Notes: generated from the sequence alone by a model not told the origin. 64,000 bases of DNA from Lysobacteraceae bacterium SCN 69-320 (GCA_001725155.1 MEFP01000016.1:1-64000), one strand, 5' to 3'; counted from the first letter of the stretch, positions 8,538 through 17,741 are shown. Program-made: numbers and translations.

Positions 8538-9407
8538 ATGACACCCTCAATGCGCCGGTGGAGTGCCCTGATCGGCCTCGCCGCAATCAGCTGTGCCCAA
8601 TCCACGGCTTTCGCCGACAAGGCCTGCGAAGCCAGCTGGGCAAAAGTCGACAGCTGCACCAGCGGGAAGGATCCGGCCTGCCTTCCTCGCCTGCCGAACA
8701 ACGACGACCCCGAAGCCAAGAAATGGGCCATCGGCTTCGACTACCTGCGCGACGGATGCCTGCCCTCCGCCGGCGTCAGCTTCGACGGAAAGCCGAATCC
8801 GGGCATCAAGCTGGGCGGCACGACGGACGGCCACTGCGCCTGGAAAAACCAGCTGGAGTATTCCAACACCTACTACCGCGCGAAATGCGTGGAGTGGTCG
8901 CCGGCCGGCGAACCGCGCACCAAGACCTATTGCGCCCGCATGTATGCGCAGTATTTCGTCAAGGACCAGACCGGCAACGGCTGCGTCACCGGCATTGCCT
9001 GCGGGCATCGCAACGACTGGGAGTTCGGCATGGTCTGGACTACCGACGGCGAACTCACGCACGCGAGCATCAGCGTGCACGGCGACGTGGAGACCCGGAA
9101 GATCGACAACGTGCGCCACGACGGCGACATGGTCTACATGGTCTACCGGAAGAAGGCCACCACGCACACCATGACCTTTGCCGAGAACGGCGAAAAGCCC
9201 GTCAATCCCACCTGCAACTGGTTCACCCCGCCGATCGTGACCTGGGATCTGATGCACGGCGGCGCCCAGGCCGACAACAGCTATCTGAAAGGCGTGCTGA
9301 ACACGCACGACTACGGCCGCGCCATCACGCCGTTCAACGACAAGAACTTCGTGAGCAACATCCGCAAAGGCTTGCCGAAGAGCTATCCGCCCGCGAATCT
9401 GTGGTGA
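8538..9407 (+). CDS. Nep1-like protein (NLP/NPP1 family) secreted cytolysin
   Basis: 289 residues from ATG 8538, with AAGGAG at 8526-8531. A signal peptide (MTPSMRRWSALIGLAAISCA, cleavage near AFA-DK) directs export. The hallmark heptapeptide of the family, GHRHDWE, is present as GHRNDWE at residues 156-162. Flanking family features include YAQYFVKDQTG before it, and GVLNTHDYGRAITPFND with a final FVSNIRKGLPKSY. NLPs have a cupin/actinoporin-like fold; the heptapeptide and nearby acidic residues bind a divalent metal, and plant-active members bind glycosylinositol phosphorylceramides. The central His is Asn here. At least eight Cys in the mature protein suggest several disulfides, more than in typical type 1 NLPs. 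An AT-rich stretch (8400-8420) may hold its promoter. Confidence 0.87.
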   Translation: MTPSMRRWSALIGLAAISCAQSTAFADKACEASWAKVDSCTSGKDPACLPRLPNNDDPEAKKWAIGFDYLRDGCLPSAGVSFDGKPNPGIKLGGTTDGHCAWKNQLEYSNTYYRAKCVEWSPAGEPRTKTYCARMYAQYFVKDQTGNGCVTGIACGHRNDWEFGMVWTTDGELTHASISVHGDVETRKIDNVRHDGDMVYMVYRKKATTHTMTFAENGEKPVNPTCNWFTPPIVTWDLMHGGAQADNSYLKGVLNTHDYGRAITPFNDKNFVSNIRKGLPKSYPPANLW

Positions 9408-9750
9408 ACGGCAGCGGGATCGGTTTCGCGCCGGAAAGCCGCTGGTCCCGTCCCTCGCCGGCGCGACGAGACGGGCCAGCCTGCCGGACGCCGTAGTGTC
9501 GCCCGCCGGAAGTCGTCTTCCCGCCGGCCGGAATGCCCTGGGCATCGGCACACGCGATGATGCGTTGCCGAGGACGAAGCCGAGCCTCCGGCGCACCGCC
9601 GGGCGCCGCAAGCCCTGCAGATACGGCGCCGCCGATTCTGCGCCGGCCGCGTTGCCGTGCCGCAGGCTTCGGCACTCCCGCCAGGCGGACAGCGCAAGCG
9701 CTTCCGCCGGCGGCCGGCGTTCCGAGCGGACTGCGCCCCGGGCGGCTTCG
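9408..9750. other. Intergenic region between convergent genes
   Basis: About 340 bases between the NLP gene and the end of the Lnt-like gene, which converge here. Several GC-rich inverted CCGGCG/CGCCGG motifs could form terminator hairpins, but no T-tract is present. No protein-like frame was recognised. Confidence 0.35.
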
Positions 9751-12243
9751 CTAGCCGCCCAGCAGCCGGGCTGCGAACCACACCGGCAAACCGACGTAGA
9801 ACGTCACGCGGCTCAGCCCTGCGAGCGTACGACGCATGGGGTACGCGCGTGCCGGCCATCGCAGCACCGCCACGTGAATGGCCTCCACGACAACACGCAG
9901 CACGGCCGCGAACAGCATCAGGCCGAGGGACCAGGCGGCCCACCAGACCAGCAGTCCGGCAAGCCACGCGGCGAGGCCGTAGGTGTAGTACTCGCCGAAG
10001 GTGCCGCCGAAGGCGATGTGCTGGTGCAGACGGAATGCCGGCAGTGCCGGGAGCAGTGGGAACAGCACGAACTTGACCAGCGGATGGTCGAGCCGGGGCC
10101 ACCTCGCGAGTGCGCGTGCCGTGGCGTAGTCGGCCCGGCGTGTCGAAGCCGCGTCGGCCAGGCGCACGGGCGATCCGGCATCGGTCAGTGCGCGCAGCAG
10201 CGCAGGGATGTCGGCGACGGCGATGCCGTACGCGAAACGTGCGCCGGAGGCCAGCACCAGGTCCACGCCGGTGCCGGGCAGCGGCATGCGCCACGGCTGT
10301 GCCGTGACGATGCGATCCACGGGAACCTCGATGCGCTGGTGGCGTTGCTGCAACACGAGCATGCCCGCCTCGACCCGCGCCCGCGCGGCGAACGCACGCT
10401 GGATCGCCCAGGCCGCAACGGCCGGCACCAGTGTCGCTCCGGCGAAGATCTGCAGTTGCGCCAGCGAGTTCACCTGCAGGCCGTCGCGCAGCAGCATGCG
10501 CAAGGCCAGCCACAGCAGGCCGGCGCCGCTGCACGCGCGCAGCAGCGCGGCTGCGGCACGCCAGCCCGGCGCAAGCAGCACGACGTCGACAGCCGCCGGT
10601 ACCGTCGGCGTCGCGGCGCCGAGGCTCGTTCGCCGGCCGGGATTCGCGCCACGCGCGCGCCAGACACGCACGATCCCTGCGACGGCAAGCGACAGCAGGA
10701 ACGCACCCGCGGCGGTACCCACCCAGTCGCCCCAGCGCACGATCAACGTCGGCGGCGGATCGCGCAATGGAACCTCGCCGGCCAGTACCGCGCGATCGCC
10801 CATCCGCGTACTCGCAAGCACTTCACCGGTCGGGTCGACGAACGCGCTGAGGCCGTTCGTGGTGACGCGCAGCTGCGGCAGGCGCGTCTCGATGCTGCGG
10901 AACGCGGCTACCGCCAGATGCAGGCGCGCGCCGATCGGGTACTCGGTGAACCAGGCGTCGTTGGAAAGCCCGATGATCGCCTGCGCACCCAGACGCGCGC
11001 CGTCGATCGCCAGACCCGGCCGCACGTCGTCGAGGCAGATCAGCGGTACCACGTTGAGCTCGCGCCCGTCGGCGGCACGCAGCGGCATCACGCGCGCGCC
11101 GGAACCGGGCTGCCAGGTGCCGGTCCACGGCAGCCAATGCCGCAGCAGCGGACCATCGAGCCAGGCCGGCACGTGTTCGGTCAACGGAAACGGATAGGTC
11201 TTGCGGTAGGTGCCGACAAGGCCGGCGCCGGGCGCGAGGAACGCCGCCGCGTTGTACTCGCCCGCGTCATCGCGATCGTAGGTGCCGAAGACCAGCGATA
11301 CGTTCGCGGCGGCGGCGAAATCGCGAATCTCGCGGTCCAGCGCCGCCCCGTCGTCGCTGCGTGGGTGACCGAACGTGGTCGGATAGATCGTCTCCGACCA
11401 CAGCAAAGCATCCGCGTGGTGGTGTTCGATGGCCGCGCGCGACAGCGCGAAATGGGTGTCCAGTACTTCGCGCACGACGGCATAGGTGCCGCGCTCGCGC
11501 CGCAGGCGTTCGTAGTCGACGATGTTCGCCTGCACCATCGCGACGCGCAGGGCCGGTGCCGGCGCGCCGAGCACCGCTTCGATCGTGGAAAGACGCAGCG
11601 CGCCGTAGCCCGCCATCAGCGCCGGCAGCGCGACCGCGAACGCGAGCGGCCGCAGCACCGCGCGGATGCCTTCGCGGCGTTGCGTCACCGCCTGCGCCAG
11701 CGCTTCGTTGACGAGGATCAGCAGAAAGGTGATGCCGGCGGCGCCGCCGAGGTCCGCGACCTGCCGCAGCCACGACGCGGGCAGCAGGCCGTGGCCCAGG
11801 GTGTCGCCGAGCAGCTTCGGCCAGAGCCCTTCGCCGGCGACCCAGGCCGCTGCGCCGGCGAGCGCGCGCACGACGGCGCCATGACGCCGTCCGGCGAGAT
11901 GACGCACCACGGCAAAGGCGATCACCTGGGGCTGCAGCAGCGGCGCGAACGCGCACAGCGCCAGCACCGCGGGAAGCGTCCCCAGGCCGGTGTAGGCATC
12001 CAGCGCCGCGCCGAACCACAGGAATACGGCCGCGACGAACGCGACGCTCATCAGCCATCCGCTCAGCAGCGCGCCGGCGACGGTGCGCGTGCCGTTCGCG
12101 GCGAGCAGCCACGGCACCAGCGCCACGAAACCCAGCACCCACGCATGACCGCCGCGCGCATAGAGGCCCAGCAACACCGCACTCGCGGCGCTGCCGGCGA
12201 GCACGCGCCAGGCGGCGCGCGGCGGCGCAAGGACAGCACGCAT
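9751..12243 (-). CDS. Apolipoprotein N-acyltransferase-like protein with extra C-terminal membrane domain
   Basis: An 830-residue inner-membrane protein. Residues 1-225 are six to eight hydrophobic helices like those of Lnt. Residues 230-480 are a nitrilase domain with the expected catalytic residues: E284 (LWSETIYP), K348 (YRKTYPFPLTEHVP) and C403 (VVPLICLDDV). A closing helix follows at about 500-517. Lnt is normally near 510 residues; here some 300 more follow, with helices at about 545-590, a soluble beta-rich segment at about 610-680 (VLQQRHQRIEVPVDRIVTAQ, reminiscent of a PH-like bacterial membrane domain) and further helices to the end. ICLDDV replaces the usual ICYE. It may act on a special substrate rather than be the housekeeping Lnt. 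It is the last gene of a minus-strand run with a membrane protein and a SGNH hydrolase. Confidence 0.82.
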   Translation of the reverse strand: MRAVLAPPRAAWRVLAGSAASAVLLGLYARGGHAWVLGFVALVPWLLAANGTRTVAGALLSGWLMSVAFVAAVFLWFGAALDAYTGLGTLPAVLALCAFAPLLQPQVIAFAVVRHLAGRRHGAVVRALAGAAAWVAGEGLWPKLLGDTLGHGLLPASWLRQVADLGGAAGITFLLILVNEALAQAVTQRREGIRAVLRPLAFAVALPALMAGYGALRLSTIEAVLGAPAPALRVAMVQANIVDYERLRRERGTYAVVREVLDTHFALSRAAIEHHHADALLWSETIYPTTFGHPRSDDGAALDREIRDFAAAANVSLVFGTYDRDDAGEYNAAAFLAPGAGLVGTYRKTYPFPLTEHVPAWLDGPLLRHWLPWTGTWQPGSGARVMPLRAADGRELNVVPLICLDDVRPGLAIDGARLGAQAIIGLSNDAWFTEYPIGARLHLAVAAFRSIETRLPQLRVTTNGLSAFVDPTGEVLASTRMGDRAVLAGEVPLRDPPPTLIVRWGDWVGTAAGAFLLSLAVAGIVRVWRARGANPGRRTSLGAATPTVPAAVDVVLLAPGWRAAAALLRACSGAGLLWLALRMLLRDGLQVNSLAQLQIFAGATLVPAVAAWAIQRAFAARARVEAGMLVLQQRHQRIEVPVDRIVTAQPWRMPLPGTGVDLVLASGARFAYGIAVADIPALLRALTDAGSPVRLADAASTRRADYATARALARWPRLDHPLVKFVLFPLLPALPAFRLHQHIAFGGTFGEYYTYGLAAWLAGLLVWWAAWSLGLMLFAAVLRVVVEAIHVAVLRWPARAYPMRRTLAGLSRVTFYVGLPVWFAARLLGG

Positions 12244-12325
12244 CAGATCAGCCCCATCCGAACGGACGCATCGGGAGGCGCACCTCAGCGCAGACGCATC
12301 AGCGCGCTGTCGTCAAGGCGGCCCA

Positions 12326-13066
12326 TCAAGGCCGCTGCATCGCAGCGGGCGGAATCGTGATTTCCCGGAGCGGAAGTCCGGGCGGTGCCATCTCCGGCGG
12401 CACGACGCGATTCTCCGGAATCGCGATCGCGCGCCCCGAGGCATCCACGAACGCGCCGTCGGGCGAGAACATCAGGATCGGCTCCAGCGGCTCGCCGTCG
12501 TCGGTCACCTGGTGATGGCGCACGTAGCCTGGCGGCAGATCGAAGTCCTCCGGCACCGCGAGGCCCTGCAGCGGCGGACTCGTGCCGGGCGGATTGAACG
12601 CGCCGATGCCGGTGTGATCGCCCCGGTCGTGCAGGGCCTGGATCACCTCGGTCATCGTCGGCGCCGGGTCGCCGGGCGAGACATAGGACGCGATGTCGTC
12701 GGGATCGCCGCTGGGCATATCGTCAGGATTGCGCGGGGTGGACATGGCTGGCTCCGCGGCGTGGCGTTGCGGAAGGCGCGTTGCGGCCACGGTAGCGGGC
12801 GCGGACACCGCTGCCGGCGGTTCGGCGGCCGCCAGGGTTGCGGTCACGGCGGGCAGCATCGCATCCGCGTCGCCGCCATGACCAACGATCGTACGCGGCG
12901 ATCGCGGCGAGAGCACCAGCGCCGCGATGCCCGCCACGACCAGTGTCGCGGCGAGCGCCTTCACGATCGTCGCCGCCGGCAACCCCGTGCGCTGTTCGCG
13001 AATCACGCGCACACCATCGCCGTCCTCGACGGACGGCGTGGTGCGGTCATGGCCGGAGCCGTTCAC
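12326..13066 (-). CDS. Single-pass membrane protein of unknown function
   Basis: 246 residues with a GTG start at 13066. One transmembrane helix lies at about 34-53 (VKALAATLVVAGIAALVL), followed by an Ala/Pro/Thr-rich low-complexity stretch and a proline-rich C-terminal half with PGYVRHHQVTDDGEPLEPIL and MFSPDGAFVDASGRAIAIPE. The short basic N-terminus would be cytoplasmic and the rest periplasmic. It sits 22 bp after the SGNH hydrolase and 82 bp before the Lnt-like gene, so the three may form an operon. I do not recognise the family. Confidence 0.6.
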   Translation of the reverse strand: MNGSGHDRTTPSVEDGDGVRVIREQRTGLPAATIVKALAATLVVAGIAALVLSPRSPRTIVGHGGDADAMLPAVTATLAAAEPPAAVSAPATVAATRLPQRHAAEPAMSTPRNPDDMPSGDPDDIASYVSPGDPAPTMTEVIQALHDRGDHTGIGAFNPPGTSPPLQGLAVPEDFDLPPGYVRHHQVTDDGEPLEPILMFSPDGAFVDASGRAIAIPENRVVPPEMAPPGLPLREITIPPAAMQRP

Positions 13067-13088
13067 CGGTTTCGCGCTCTCGCGGCGA

Positions 13089-14177
13089 TCAGGGCGTGGG
13101 CGGATTGTAGGTCGACAGCGACCAGCCCATGCGCTCGTGTCCGACGTTGTTCCAGATCGGGCTCTTGCCGCCGGTGAAGCTGGTATAGCGCGGCGCGCCG
13201 CTGCCGGTCGATCCGCCGAACAGGCCGGCGCTGACCGTGCCGCCGGTATAGGTCGGATGCACGTCGTCGGACTGGATGTAGTCGTAGCTGCTCGACGCGC
13301 TCACGAAGTGCGTGTTCGCGTCACGCAGGGTGGAGCGCAAGGTCGTGGTGATGCGCGCCACGTAGCCCGCTTCGGTATCGCCGGCCACATAGCGCAGCGC
13401 GACGGAGTCGACCTGGCCGTCGCCGTTGCTGTCGTAGTCCGCGCCCATGTATTGCGCGAAATTGTCGGCGCACTGGAAGCCCTTCTGGCGCGCGTACTCG
13501 CACATCCAGTAGTTCATCGTCGCGATCGCCGGCAGGAAGCGGTCGCGCAGGTTCACCGTGGCGCCGGTGGCCGCATCGCGGCAGGAGCTCTGCACGTTGT
13601 CGGCGTTGAAACCCGGGTAATACAGGTTCGCGATGAGCTTGAGCTTCGTGTTGGCGTGGGCATTCGCGTTGATGTAGTCCATCGCCTGCGCGACATAACT
13701 CTTGCAGGTGTTCACCGCGTTGTTCAGCACGCTGTAGTCGCAGGTGCCGGTCTGCGACTTGAAGCTGGAACGCGCCTGCAGGCCGTCGTTGCCGCACATC
13801 TCGAACGTCACCACGCGCGTGGAACTGGCCTGCATGTACGAACGCTCGGCCACGATCTTGTTCTGATACACGTCGGAAGCGACCGCGCCCGACTTGGTGC
13901 GGCGGATGTTCTCGATGTCCGCGTTCCAGAGCGCCGACAGATACTCCGAGTCGACGGTAGGCGCGGAGTACTTGGCCGCGTTGCTGATGGAACCGTTGTA
14001 GCCCGCATAGATCGAATCGCCGTAGGCCACGACGCGATACTTCGCGGTCGTTCCCGCGCGATCGACGGTCCATGAGACGTTCTGGTTCAGCGTATTGCCC
14101 AGGGCCTGGGCACTCAGCAGGAGCAAGGCGACAGCCGGCAGCCACCGACGGGCGGTGCCGTGGAATCGGTTGTACAT
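13089..14177 (-). CDS. Secreted SGNH/GDSL-type hydrolase
   Basis: 362 residues from ATG 14177 with GGGGAT just upstream. The signal peptide (RRWLPAVALLLLSAQALG) is followed by the SGNH blocks in order: block I YGDSIYAGYNG with the nucleophile Ser near residue 45, a Gly-containing middle, block III CGNDG with the oxyanion Asn, and block V DDVHPTYTG carrying the catalytic Asp and His. Paired Cys (CKSY, SSCRD, MCEYA, FQCAD) suggest disulfides, as in an exported esterase or lipase. An acidic DYDSNGDGQVDS loop resembles a calcium-binding EF-hand/dockerin loop. The substrate is unknown; an ester or acetyl group is likely. Confidence 0.82.
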   Translation of the reverse strand: MYNRFHGTARRWLPAVALLLLSAQALGNTLNQNVSWTVDRAGTTAKYRVVAYGDSIYAGYNGSISNAAKYSAPTVDSEYLSALWNADIENIRRTKSGAVASDVYQNKIVAERSYMQASSTRVVTFEMCGNDGLQARSSFKSQTGTCDYSVLNNAVNTCKSYVAQAMDYINANAHANTKLKLIANLYYPGFNADNVQSSCRDAATGATVNLRDRFLPAIATMNYWMCEYARQKGFQCADNFAQYMGADYDSNGDGQVDSVALRYVAGDTEAGYVARITTTLRSTLRDANTHFVSASSSYDYIQSDDVHPTYTGGTVSAGLFGGSTGSGAPRYTSFTGGKSPIWNNVGHERMGWSLSTYNPPTP

Positions 14178-14469
14178 GGTTATCCCCACGAGGTCAGTGT
14201 GCATAGCGACGCGGAAACCGGACGGCTTCCGCGCTCCCGACGAATTGCAGCACTACTCGGCCCCGCCCTGTCGGGCGTTCCCCTGGCCGCCGCGAAGACT
14301 AAATGTGGGACTTGTGGAGGTCAATACAAACGTTTGAACTCGATGCGCTGCGGCGCAGCATGGCTTCTGCGCCGATCGACACCCGGCACGCCCTGCGGTG
14401 CCGAGCCGGGTGCGCCGGCCTGGAGAAGCCGGCGCGCCGGCAACGGCGACGGTGACCGCGCACTGCCCG

Positions 14470-15270
14470 CTACAGCACGGGCAGCCACATGAATACGGCG
14501 GCCGCCGCACTGCCGGCGAACATGACGAGCGACAGCAGGGCCAGTGTCAGCGCCATCGCGTACCGGGGTACGGCCCGGGTCGAGCGCTCGGCACGCAGGT
14601 ACAGCTCCAGCACGGTCAACGGCAACAGCCAGCTGGCAAAGCTGACACCGACGAAGACGGCTCCCTGGTAGTCGATCCTGACGCCGAGCGGGGCAAGTAC
14701 CAGACCGGCAAGCATGATGCCGATACGCAGGAACCATACGCCGTTAACCAGCAGGAAGGCGCGCAGCGCATGCCGGCGATGCCGAACGATGTCGCCCTTG
14801 AGCGCGCTGCGCCAGGCCAGCGTCGCGAAGGCGAGGATCAGCAGGCCATTCAGGGTGATCGACAGGTTGCTTCCGGGCCCGAGCTGCGACCCACGGCCCC
14901 AGGTGAGATACAGCCCCGACAGCGCGGCGACCAGCGAGAGCCCGAAGAACAGGCGGCCGTTCCAGCGATGCAGCCCGGGCCAGCGCCGGCGCACCGCCGG
15001 CACCAGCTGCCACGTGCCGGCAAAGGTCACCACGCCGCCCATCAGCGCATGGGAGAGGAATTGAACATTGCCGAACACGTCGCCGGGGACGTAGCCGGTC
15101 ACGTGCGGCTTGTCGTTGAGCCCGGCCAGATCGCCGCTGAGCGCATGGCCTCCGAAGAACAGCAGGATGAACAGCACGAAGGCCCATTGGCCGACGGTGG
15201 CGGCGACGAACCAGGCGGCAGCCCCCCAGCGAAGCATCTGGGCGGGCGAAGCGATGCGGGACAGGGTCAT
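14470..15270 (-). CDS. DUF2306-type multipass membrane protein
   Basis: 266 residues with about seven to eight hydrophobic helices. The pattern of His residues at helix ends (FLSHALMGGV, GLHRWNGRLFF, RHRRHALRAF) and the GRLF motif match DUF2306 predicted membrane proteins, whose His are suggestive of haem or metal binding as in b561-like folds. Function is not established. It is transcribed divergently from a membrane AraC regulator, with an inverted repeat in between, so it is the likely target of that regulator. GC-rich hairpins in the gene-poor 14178-14469 segment are probably its terminator. Confidence 0.7.
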   Translation of the reverse strand: MTLSRIASPAQMLRWGAAAWFVAATVGQWAFVLFILLFFGGHALSGDLAGLNDKPHVTGYVPGDVFGNVQFLSHALMGGVVTFAGTWQLVPAVRRRWPGLHRWNGRLFFGLSLVAALSGLYLTWGRGSQLGPGSNLSITLNGLLILAFATLAWRSALKGDIVRHRRHALRAFLLVNGVWFLRIGIMLAGLVLAPLGVRIDYQGAVFVGVSFASWLLPLTVLELYLRAERSTRAVPRYAMALTLALLSLVMFAGSAAAAVFMWLPVL

Positions 15271-15366
15271 GACGGAGCAGGTCGAGGAGGTGGGAGCGCC
15301 ACCTTGCCTGCCGGCGCTCTCGCCGGTCTCGCCGTTTCGCGAATCGGCCAGCCGATTGGCTTTTTC

Positions 15367-15393
15367 GTAAATCGTTGTTTACCCTAGATTTAC
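15367..15393. promoter_or_regulatory. Inverted repeat, candidate operator of divergent pair
   Basis: GTAAATC (15367-15373) and GATTTAC (15387-15393) form a perfect dyad with a 13-nt spacer, and the inner TTTAC (15378-15382) also pairs with the left GTAAA. It sits in the 192-bp gap between the DUF2306 gene and the AraC-type regulator gene, in an AT-rich patch that contrasts with its surroundings. It is a plausible site for the regulator or for overlapping promoters. Confidence 0.45.
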
Positions 15394-15462
15394 CGACGCC
15401 GTTGGCGGAAGCCCCCGGTTTCACGAAAATACGCCGGCCGCTGAGGCGAAGGGGACGTTGCG

Positions 15463-16566
15463 ATGCAGGGGTGGGCGACGACGATGATCGCGATGGCCGT
15501 GGCGACTGCACTGCTGTCGCTCCTGGCCTTGCTGACCAGGAAGAACAAGCGCGACGCCGAGATCCTGTTCGCGATCGTCAGCGGATCGCTGGCGATTTCC
15601 CTGCTGTCGCCGTGGATGGCCGGTGCGCCGGAATGGATGAAATGGGCCGTCGCCGTCGGCGGTTCATCGACCTGCAACGGCTTCTGGCTGGTGTCCAGGG
15701 CGCTGTTTCGAGGCGACGGCGGCGTGCGGTTCCGGCATGTCGCCATGGCGGCCAGCGTCGCGCTCCTGATCGCCGTTCATCGCGGCAACGCCATGCACGG
15801 AGAGGCTTCGCCGACGGCCCTGCTGGTCGTGACCGATGCCCTGCTCACCCTGACGAGCACCTCCCTGCTGGCACTGACCTTTCTGGAGCCGCTGCGCGGC
15901 GGGTCCTCGCAATGGACGCCTTCGGAGCGGCGACTGCGTCTCGGGTTCATGGCGACGTACGGCGGCAGCATTCTGTCCACCACGCTGCTCGGCGCCCTCG
16001 CCGATGCCTTTCCCGCGCTGCAACCCGTGCGCGCGGGCGTGGTGGCGCTTTGCGCATCCGGCATGATCGGGATCACCCATTTCGCGTTGCGCTGTCGCCG
16101 CCGCGCCCCGCTTCTGCCGCACCGCCGTAACGATCCGCCGACGGAAAAGGCCGTTGCAGCCCCCGGCGAGGACGATGCGCGACTCATCGCGCTGCTGCAG
16201 CACCACCTGGACGTGCTTCAGATCTACCGCGAGGCCGACCTTCGCGTGGCAGAGCTGGCCGTCAGGCTGGGAACGGTCGAGCACCGGCTGAGCAAGCTCA
16301 TTGGCCAGCAGATGGGCGAGAAGAACTTCAATCAGCTGCTCAACCGCTATCGCATCGCGCATGCTTGCAGGCTGCTTGCCGTACGCGATGGGCCCGGGAA
16401 TATTCTGCAGATCAGCGCGGAAAGCGGTTTTGCTTCGCTGGGACCCTTCAATCGTGCATTCAAGGCCCTCATGGGATGCACGCCGAGCGTCTATCGCGCC
16501 CGCTGCCTCGAAGGCAGGCCGCTGGACGGCACGGACAGCACGTTTGCCCAGCTTCGACTGGACTGA
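15463..16566 (+). CDS. Membrane-bound AraC-family transcriptional regulator
   Basis: 367 residues. The N-terminal half has six to seven hydrophobic helices (about 5-22, 35-52, 60-75, 90-103, 121-138, 160-185, 190-207). After a linker, the C-terminal AraC/XylS domain (about 255-355) has two helix-turn-helix units: DLRVAELAVRLGTVEHRLSK and GNILQISAESGFASLGPFNR, ending FKALMGCTPSVYRARC. Such membrane AraC proteins are common in this lineage and are thought to sense membrane or extracellular signals directly. The gene diverges from the DUF2306 gene, its probable target. Confidence 0.87.
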   Translation: MQGWATTMIAMAVATALLSLLALLTRKNKRDAEILFAIVSGSLAISLLSPWMAGAPEWMKWAVAVGGSSTCNGFWLVSRALFRGDGGVRFRHVAMAASVALLIAVHRGNAMHGEASPTALLVVTDALLTLTSTSLLALTFLEPLRGGSSQWTPSERRLRLGFMATYGGSILSTTLLGALADAFPALQPVRAGVVALCASGMIGITHFALRCRRRAPLLPHRRNDPPTEKAVAAPGEDDARLIALLQHHLDVLQIYREADLRVAELAVRLGTVEHRLSKLIGQQMGEKNFNQLLNRYRIAHACRLLAVRDGPGNILQISAESGFASLGPFNRAFKALMGCTPSVYRARCLEGRPLDGTDSTFAQLRLD

Positions 16567-16974
16567 GCATCGCCGGCCCACTGCGCCTGCCGGCGCCTAT
16601 GCCGTGCTTCGATGCCGGCGTGATGCGCCGGCGTGGCGAAAGCCCGGCGGGAAACCCTGCCCTGCCGCCCGCAGCGATCCAGCCCTCGACGAACCGATCG
16701 CGTCGGCGCGTGCGAACGGCCGGAGAAATCCGCTCGCTGTCCGGAATGACCACGATCCTCCGGGCGCCGCTCCCGCTGATCGTCGGAATCGTTGCGGGCA
16801 TCCTGTTCGCTTTCCTTTTCTGGCCGCTACAGGTATCTGCCGGTCAGTTCGGGCGCCGCGCCGGAGCCGCGTCGCGGTACACGCCCGGAGCGACCACACC
16901 ACCTCGGCACGGTGTGGCGAGCCGATACGGCCGGCCCGATTCGCAGCCCGACCCATCGAACGATCCAGTGCCCG

Positions 16975-17349
16975 ATGAACCGCGCAGACAATCCCTGGCA
17001 GGAAGACGAAACTGGCTACGTCGACCATCTGAAGCAGGAACGCGTGCTGTTTGCCTGGTGTCTGCAAACGTTCGCAGGAATGCCGGCGGCCGAAGCCCAG
17101 GCGGCAGCCGAGGCGTTCTACGAATACGAACCCGCGTCGGACCCGTATCGCGGCCTCGTGTTCACTGCCGAAGCCTGGCATTGCGCGATGCTGCACATCT
17201 TCGGTGCCCATTACTGGATCACGCAGCCCTCGCTCGCGCAGCCTTCGGCCGAGTACACGCGCCTGTCCGATTCGCTTGCTGCGCCGCTGCCGCCCGAACC
17301 GCCGATCCGACGCGCGACCGAAGACGGCAGTCACGACTCGCAAGGGTGA
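16975..17349 (+). CDS. Small hypothetical protein
   Basis: 124 residues from ATG 16975; no good Shine-Dalgarno is visible. Codon use is like its neighbours. Most of it is predicted helical with a mid-protein aromatic stretch (AEAWHCAMLHIFGAHYWI), and it is acidic overall, so probably a soluble cytoplasmic protein. I recognise no family. It precedes another small gene and the exonuclease/ATP-grasp pair. The 400-base stretch before it shows no other gene. Confidence 0.45.
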   Translation: MNRADNPWQEDETGYVDHLKQERVLFAWCLQTFAGMPAAEAQAAAEAFYEYEPASDPYRGLVFTAEAWHCAMLHIFGAHYWITQPSLAQPSAEYTRLSDSLAAPLPPEPPIRRATEDGSHDSQG

Positions 17350-17477
17350 CGCCGCGGCGAGCCCGGTTCGGCAACCGGCCGCATGCTGACGGGGCTGGCG
17401 GATCCAGCATTTCCGATTCATGCTGGCAGCGCTTTCGCAATCCCATTCCACCTCTGCTGCCGGACCACCCTTTCGCC

Positions 17478-17741
17478 ATGTCGTATTCGACGCACAGGAA
17501 ACAGTCGCTCAACGTCGAACTGCCCATCCGGCACCGGCTGTCGCACGTCCGCTCCTGCGCCGTCCATGTGTCGCAAAAATACCGGGTCAGCCGATCCGTC
17601 GTTCTCGACCTGCTCGGGATTGCCGATGCCTACGAGGAGCGCGACTTGCCGTCGTCGCTGCAAATCGGGAAAGCCATCGAGGCACTCGACGAGATAAAGG
17701 CCTGCGGCCTTCCGACTGACCGGCAAGCCGGCGACACCTGA
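17478..17741 (+). CDS. Very small hypothetical protein
   Basis: 87 residues from ATG 17478. The N-terminal part is His/Arg-rich; the C-terminal part looks like two helices ([20 protein letters not shown], then [13 protein letters not shown]). The [11 protein letters not shown] stretch vaguely resembles a small DNA-binding helix pair, but no family is assigned. It lies 79 bp before the exonuclease gene on the same strand. The frame continues open upstream without coding character. Confidence 0.4.
   Translation: MSYSTHRKQSLNVELPIRHRLSHVRSCAVHVSQKYRVSRSVVLDLLGIADAYEERDLPSSLQIGKAIEALDEIKACGLPTDRQAGDT

Noticed and set aside
9496..12360. A 954-codon open frame on the plus strand opposite the Lnt-like gene
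   Set aside because: It is the antisense of a clear protein gene; its Arg/Gln-rich composition and lack of a ribosome binding site mark it as a by-product of high GC.
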